A stretch of 64,000 nucleotides of DNA from contig NZ_JBHFNP010000047.1 of NCBI RefSeq assembly GCF_041929235.1, positions 3,533 to 67,532 on the forward strand. Reading direction: 5' to 3'. A program made the position numbers and the translations under genes. The DNA comes from Microseira sp041929235 (GTDB lineage: Bacteria; Cyanobacteriota; Cyanobacteriia; Cyanobacteriales; Aerosakkonemataceae). The notes below the pieces were generated by a model, which was not told the DNA's origin, did no database searches, and was given only the letters and a program-made list of their open reading frames with translations. Position 1 is the stretch's first letter. Each line of letters begins with the position of its first letter. Positions 61,113 through 64,000 of the stretch are shown here, in pieces.

Positions 61113-62270
61113 ATGACGAACCTTCCTTTAGATAGAGTAAAAAAAATTACCGCCAGCGTCCCTAACTCAGTAGAATCATCAAGTTGGTCGAACTTACTGC
61201 AACAGCTACTAGACCAACAATCCCTCTCTTGCGACCAAGCATCGGAGCTAATGCAAGGATGGTTAAATGAAGAAATTCCCAGAGAGCTATCGGGGGCAAT
61301 TTTAGCCGCACTCCAAGCCAAAGGCGTTTCAGCCGACGAATTGACTGGTATGGCTAAAGTTTTGCAAGCTCAGTCCCTAGCAGGGGAGCGGCGGGAAGAC
61401 GGGGAGACGGGGAGACAGGGTGACGCCCAGAAAGACAATATCTTAGGGTCTCTCAATTCCCGATGTCCGATTATTGATACTTGCGGTACTGGTGGGGATG
61501 GTGCTTCGACGTTTAACATTTCGACTGCAGTGGCTTTTGTAGCGGCAACGGCGGGTATACCCGTCGCCAAGCACGGTAACCGATCTGCGTCTAGTCGGGT
61601 AGGGTCGGCGGATGTATTGGAAGCGTTGGGAGTAAACCTGAGCGCACCTGGAGAGAAAGTGGAAGCAGCGCTCAAGGAAGTAGGCATAACGTTTTTGTTT
61701 GCCCCTGGATGGCATCCAGCGCTCAAAGTGGTGGCACCGCTGCGGCGCACGTTGAAGGTGCGAACGGTGTTTAATTTATTGGGACCGTTGGTGAACCCGT
61801 TGCGCCCCACAGGGCAGATCATTGGGGTATGCGATCCCAAACTGCTGTTAACAATTGCCCATGCTTTGCGCCAACTGGGGACGCAACGAGCGATCGTTTT
61901 GCACGGACGGGAAAAGTTAGATGAAGCAGGATTGGCAGATCTAACCGATTTGGCTGTGCTGTCGGAAGGGGAGGTGCAAATATCTGCCCTCGATCCCCAA
62001 CAGTTGGGTTTAACTTTTGCACCGACGGAGGCGCTGCGAGGCGGCGACGTGGAGCAAAATGCCGAAATTTTGCGAAATGTCTTGCAAGGGAAAGCCACTC
62101 AGGCACAACAGGATGCAGTAGCTTTAAATGCATCCTTGGCACTCCAGGTAGGCGAATCGATCCCGATGGGAAACCATGCACAGGGCATTGCTCGTGCTAG
62201 AGATATTCTCAATAGCGGGGAAGCTTGGTCTAAGTTAGAGCAGTTGGTTGAGTTTCTGAAGCTCTATTGA
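61113..62270 (+). CDS. trpD: Anthranilate phosphoribosyltransferase with a repeat-derived insertion
   Basis: 385 residues. The glycine-rich PRPP-binding DTCGTGGDGASTFNIST, KHGNRSASSRVGSADVLEALG, the GWHPALKVVAPLRRTLKVRTVFNLLGPLVNP signature and the VLHGREKLDE region identify TrpD. It transfers phosphoribose to anthranilate in tryptophan synthesis. Residues about 89-112 (GERREDGETGRQGD...) are not family-like and come from GGGGAGAC tandem units at 61385-61430. They lie in the linker between the N-terminal helical and alpha/beta domains, where an insertion might be tolerated. The start is ATG 61113. No other trp genes are nearby. Confidence 0.94.
   Translation: MTNLPLDRVKKITASVPNSVESSSWSNLLQQLLDQQSLSCDQASELMQGWLNEEIPRELSGAILAALQAKGVSADELTGMAKVLQAQSLAGERREDGETGRQGDAQKDNILGSLNSRCPIIDTCGTGGDGASTFNISTAVAFVAATAGIPVAKHGNRSASSRVGSADVLEALGVNLSAPGEKVEAALKEVGITFLFAPGWHPALKVVAPLRRTLKVRTVFNLLGPLVNPLRPTGQIIGVCDPKLLLTIAHALRQLGTQRAIVLHGREKLDEAGLADLTDLAVLSEGEVQISALDPQQLGLTFAPTEALRGGDVEQNAEILRNVLQGKATQAQQDAVALNASLALQVGESIPMGNHAQGIARARDILNSGEAWSKLEQLVEFLKLY
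61385..61430. repeat. GGGGAGAC tandem repeat inside trpD
   Basis: GGGAAGACGGGGAGACGGGG followed by AGACAGGGTGACG, a low-complexity repeat of the kind found between cyanobacterial genes, encoding Glu/Asp/Arg/Gly residues in frame. Confidence 0.75.
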
Positions 62271-62282
62271 CAAATAACTTAT

Positions 62283-62440
62283 GAACTCAAGTTGCTAGTT
62301 ATCTTTTTAGGTCTGCTAATAGCTAATGGCTAATAGCTAATGGCTAATGGTAGAACAGAAAAATATTACCATGAGCAATTAGCAATTAGCCATTAGCAAT
62401 TTAGTAACCGATGATGGTTATAACTAGCAACTTGAGTGAT
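62283..62440. repeat. MITE-like repeat, GTTGCTAGTTAT family, copy D, filling a convergent gap
   Basis: Begins AACTCAAGTTGCTAGTTAT and ends TTATAACTAGCAACTTGAGTGA. The left arm has GCTAATAGCTAATGGCTAAT units and the right arm GCAATTAGCAATTAGCC. It nearly fills the 169-base gap between trpD and the metalloprotease gene and abuts the latter's stop codon, so it may serve as a terminator for both. Confidence 0.78.
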
Positions 62441-64000
62441 TAAATGTTCACCACATTTGAACTGTATACAGGTGGTAACGGCAAGGGTGAATCATAAGGA
62501 GAAGCCGGAGTAGAGGTTAATCCGTCACTAGGTTTCTCGATACTAGCAGCAGGAATTGCTGGAGCTGGTGCTACTTGCCAACCAATAGAAGCATTGTAGG
62601 TGTAGTAGTTACCTCCTCCAACAGCAATCTTCATCGAGCCATCCAAGCCATAGTAATTTTGAATGGCTAGGGAACCATTTAACCCCAAACCGATGTTTAG
62701 ATCGCTGCCGCTGACTGTGGGAGTTAAATCGGAGAGGCTGTAACCAGACAAATCCAGAACATCTAAAGAATTGGTGAACTTTAAGATGTCGTTCCCAGTT
62801 ACATTGCCAGGAGTATAACCTGCAAAACGATTGGCAGTATCGTTAGCGATAATTTCGTCATTACCTGGCGAGTTGATCAAGTTTTCAATCGTCGTATCGT
62901 AAGCCAGCGTAGTACCAAAGCTAGAGGTGCTGTAGGAAAATTCGGTAACGTAATCTACGTAGGGCGAACCGTTGTAGGCTGTCTGTGTTGTCAGAATACC
63001 GCCTGGGTTCATGTCGAAGCGGTAATTGCCAACAGGCAAGCTGGAAAAATCCAAAGTGTCGTTACCGCTGCTGTCCCACAGAGATTGCTTGATTGGGGTA
63101 GTACTGCTACCGTTAAACTGACCATTGACTGTATAGCCATAAACGCTGGTGAAAGAATAGGTTGTATCTCCTGAGTTATTACTGTTGGCTCCATAGAGGT
63201 ATTGCAGCGATCGCAGGTCATAAGCCATTGGCGTTATCGCGTAGCTACCAGCATAGGGTGGGTCGTCGTTGTATGTCATCACCGTGTTGGTGTTGTTATC
63301 TTGCGCAGGAAGTAACGTCGGTGAATCCTCAAATGGGTGTTTCAGACCCAGCGCATGGAAAGTTTCGTGAATAATGGTTTGGTAACCAAAATTACCAGGG
63401 CTTCCTGAGAAGCTTTTGTTAGGGTTGCTCTCGAAGTCCGGGATCAAGTGTACGTCGCCAGATAGGGGGTCAGTATCCGAGTAGGGATAATAAGTGTAGG
63501 CGTAACTCGGACCATCGGAGAACATGTAGCGAAGGACACCATAGTTGGTAGCACTATCCTGCACTTCAACAAAATCGACATTGAGCGACGACTCCAAGGA
63601 GGTCAAGATAGAACGGACATTGTTCTTAACAGGATCGCTGACTTCAGAAACTGTTTCGTCGCCGTAGTAAGAACCGGCAGCTGCATCGCTGAGGAAGCTG
63701 TAAGTAATCTTGCCGCCATTCAAGCTAGTGTTCCAATGGAACACTTCCGGAGTCAACAGCGCATCAGTCAACAAATTCCCTGATCGAGAACCTGTTGTAG
63801 CAAAGGGAGCGATAACGGTATCGTTATCGGCAATATTCACCGTGGCAGTATTTGCCGCACCAATGGTATAGGCACTATTGGCAGCGAGGGTGAGGTTGAC
63901 GGTTTCCGGCAGTTCCACCACCGTGTCGTTGATAATGTCAATCGGTAATGTGACACTGGTAATACCCGCCGCAAAGGTAATGCTGTTGTCGATCAAACTA
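62440..64000 (-). CDS. Serralysin-like (M10) zinc metalloprotease with Calx-beta domain, 5' end beyond window
   Basis: At least 520 residues; the start lies beyond the right edge. The visible N-terminal part ends a Calx-beta domain (IINDTVVELPETVNLTL ... ATVNIADND). A metzincin peptidase follows with HETFHALGLKHP, where three His bind zinc and Glu is catalytic, and the Met-turn ITPMAYD. After it come beta-roll-like segments (WDSSGNDTLDFSSL, LINSPGNDEI, GNDILKF) in a degenerate RTX region. Serralysins are secreted proteases with calcium-binding beta-rolls. The C-terminus is Pro/Ser-rich. The window cut prevents judging the full size. Confidence 0.88.
   Translation of the reverse strand, partial: SLIDNSITFAAGITSVTLPIDIINDTVVELPETVNLTLAANSAYTIGAANTATVNIADNDTVIAPFATTGSRSGNLLTDALLTPEVFHWNTSLNGGKITYSFLSDAAAGSYYGDETVSEVSDPVKNNVRSILTSLESSLNVDFVEVQDSATNYGVLRYMFSDGPSYAYTYYPYSDTDPLSGDVHLIPDFESNPNKSFSGSPGNFGYQTIIHETFHALGLKHPFEDSPTLLPAQDNNTNTVMTYNDDPPYAGSYAITPMAYDLRSLQYLYGANSNNSGDTTYSFTSVYGYTVNGQFNGSSTTPIKQSLWDSSGNDTLDFSSLPVGNYRFDMNPGGILTTQTAYNGSPYVDYVTEFSYSTSSFGTTLAYDTTIENLINSPGNDEIIANDTANRFAGYTPGNVTGNDILKFTNSLDVLDLSGYSLSDLTPTVSGSDLNIGLGLNGSLAIQNYYGLDGSMKIAVGGGNYYTYNASIGWQVAPAPAIPAASIEKPSDGLTSTPASPYDSPLPLPPVYSSNVVNI

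Noticed and set aside
61370..62098. 242-codon minus-strand open frame across trpD
   Set aside because: It is the complement of the well-supported trpD gene, with no family motif.

Overview
The window looks like chromosome from a filamentous, non-heterocystous cyanobacterium of the Microcoleus/Oscillatoria/Coleofasciculus type (an inference). Reasons: many GCGATCGC (HIP1) octamers, an nblS-like kinase gene next to purD, a dnaB split by two inteins, giant RTX proteins, several-PAS histidine kinases, and dense small intergenic repeats (TTGCTAA/TTAGCCA heptamers, AGAAACCCGGTTTCT hairpins, CAGGACTTACGCAA palindromes). No rRNA, tRNA, CRISPR array or complete transposase-bearing insertion sequence was seen.

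Layout. 0-3.4 kb: an Rrf2 regulator beside a decayed cysteine synthase gene, a J-domain protein and a double-domain 6-pyruvoyl-tetrahydropterin-synthase-like protein. 3.4-8.7 kb: two secreted phosphate-scavenging enzymes, a PhoX-like phosphatase with RTX repeats and a 5'-nucleotidase with four N-terminal 43-residue repeats. 8.9-15.5 kb: a methyltransferase, an M1 aminopeptidase with HEAT repeats, an ABC1/UbiB kinase and a small membrane protein. 15.7-27.8 kb: a closely packed minus-strand glycan cluster of galE, nine glycosyltransferase-type genes (including GT10- and GT11-like fucosyltransferases) and one ABC exporter with an unusual histidine-kinase-like tail. 27.9-35 kb: a small conserved protein, glyoxalase II, ribosomal protein L9, dnaB with two inteins, an FKBP isomerase and a phasin-like protein. 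35.8-42.2 kb: one 2137-residue RTX protein. 42.5-47.2 kb: a zinc-ribbon membrane protein, nblS, purD and a sugar epimerase. 47.3-54.4 kb: a minus-strand group of a HAD phosphatase, a UbiA/DPPR-synthase-like prenyltransferase and two related polytopic membrane proteins, one fused to a glycosidase-like domain. 55-64 kb: an aminopeptidase P, a probable 7(1) septoil-knot protein, a four-PAS/GAF histidine kinase, trpD, and a serralysin-like metalloprotease running off the right edge.

The strongest novelty signals are three. First, a 112-bp palindromic MITE-like element sits inside the homing-endonuclease region of the second DnaB intein, adding exactly 38 codons in frame; a second copy lies at 42.36-42.48 kb. 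Second, the UbiA/HAD/membrane-protein group could be a polyprenyl-phosphate-pentose glycan pathway, and it contains a tandem gene duplication whose near copy has lost its glycosidase half. Third, the ABC exporter carries a HisKA-like C-terminal tail in which the phosphoacceptor histidine is tyrosine. Small repeats also enter coding sequence in frame in trpD and in a histidine kinase.

All functions are read from motifs and family memory; no searches were run.
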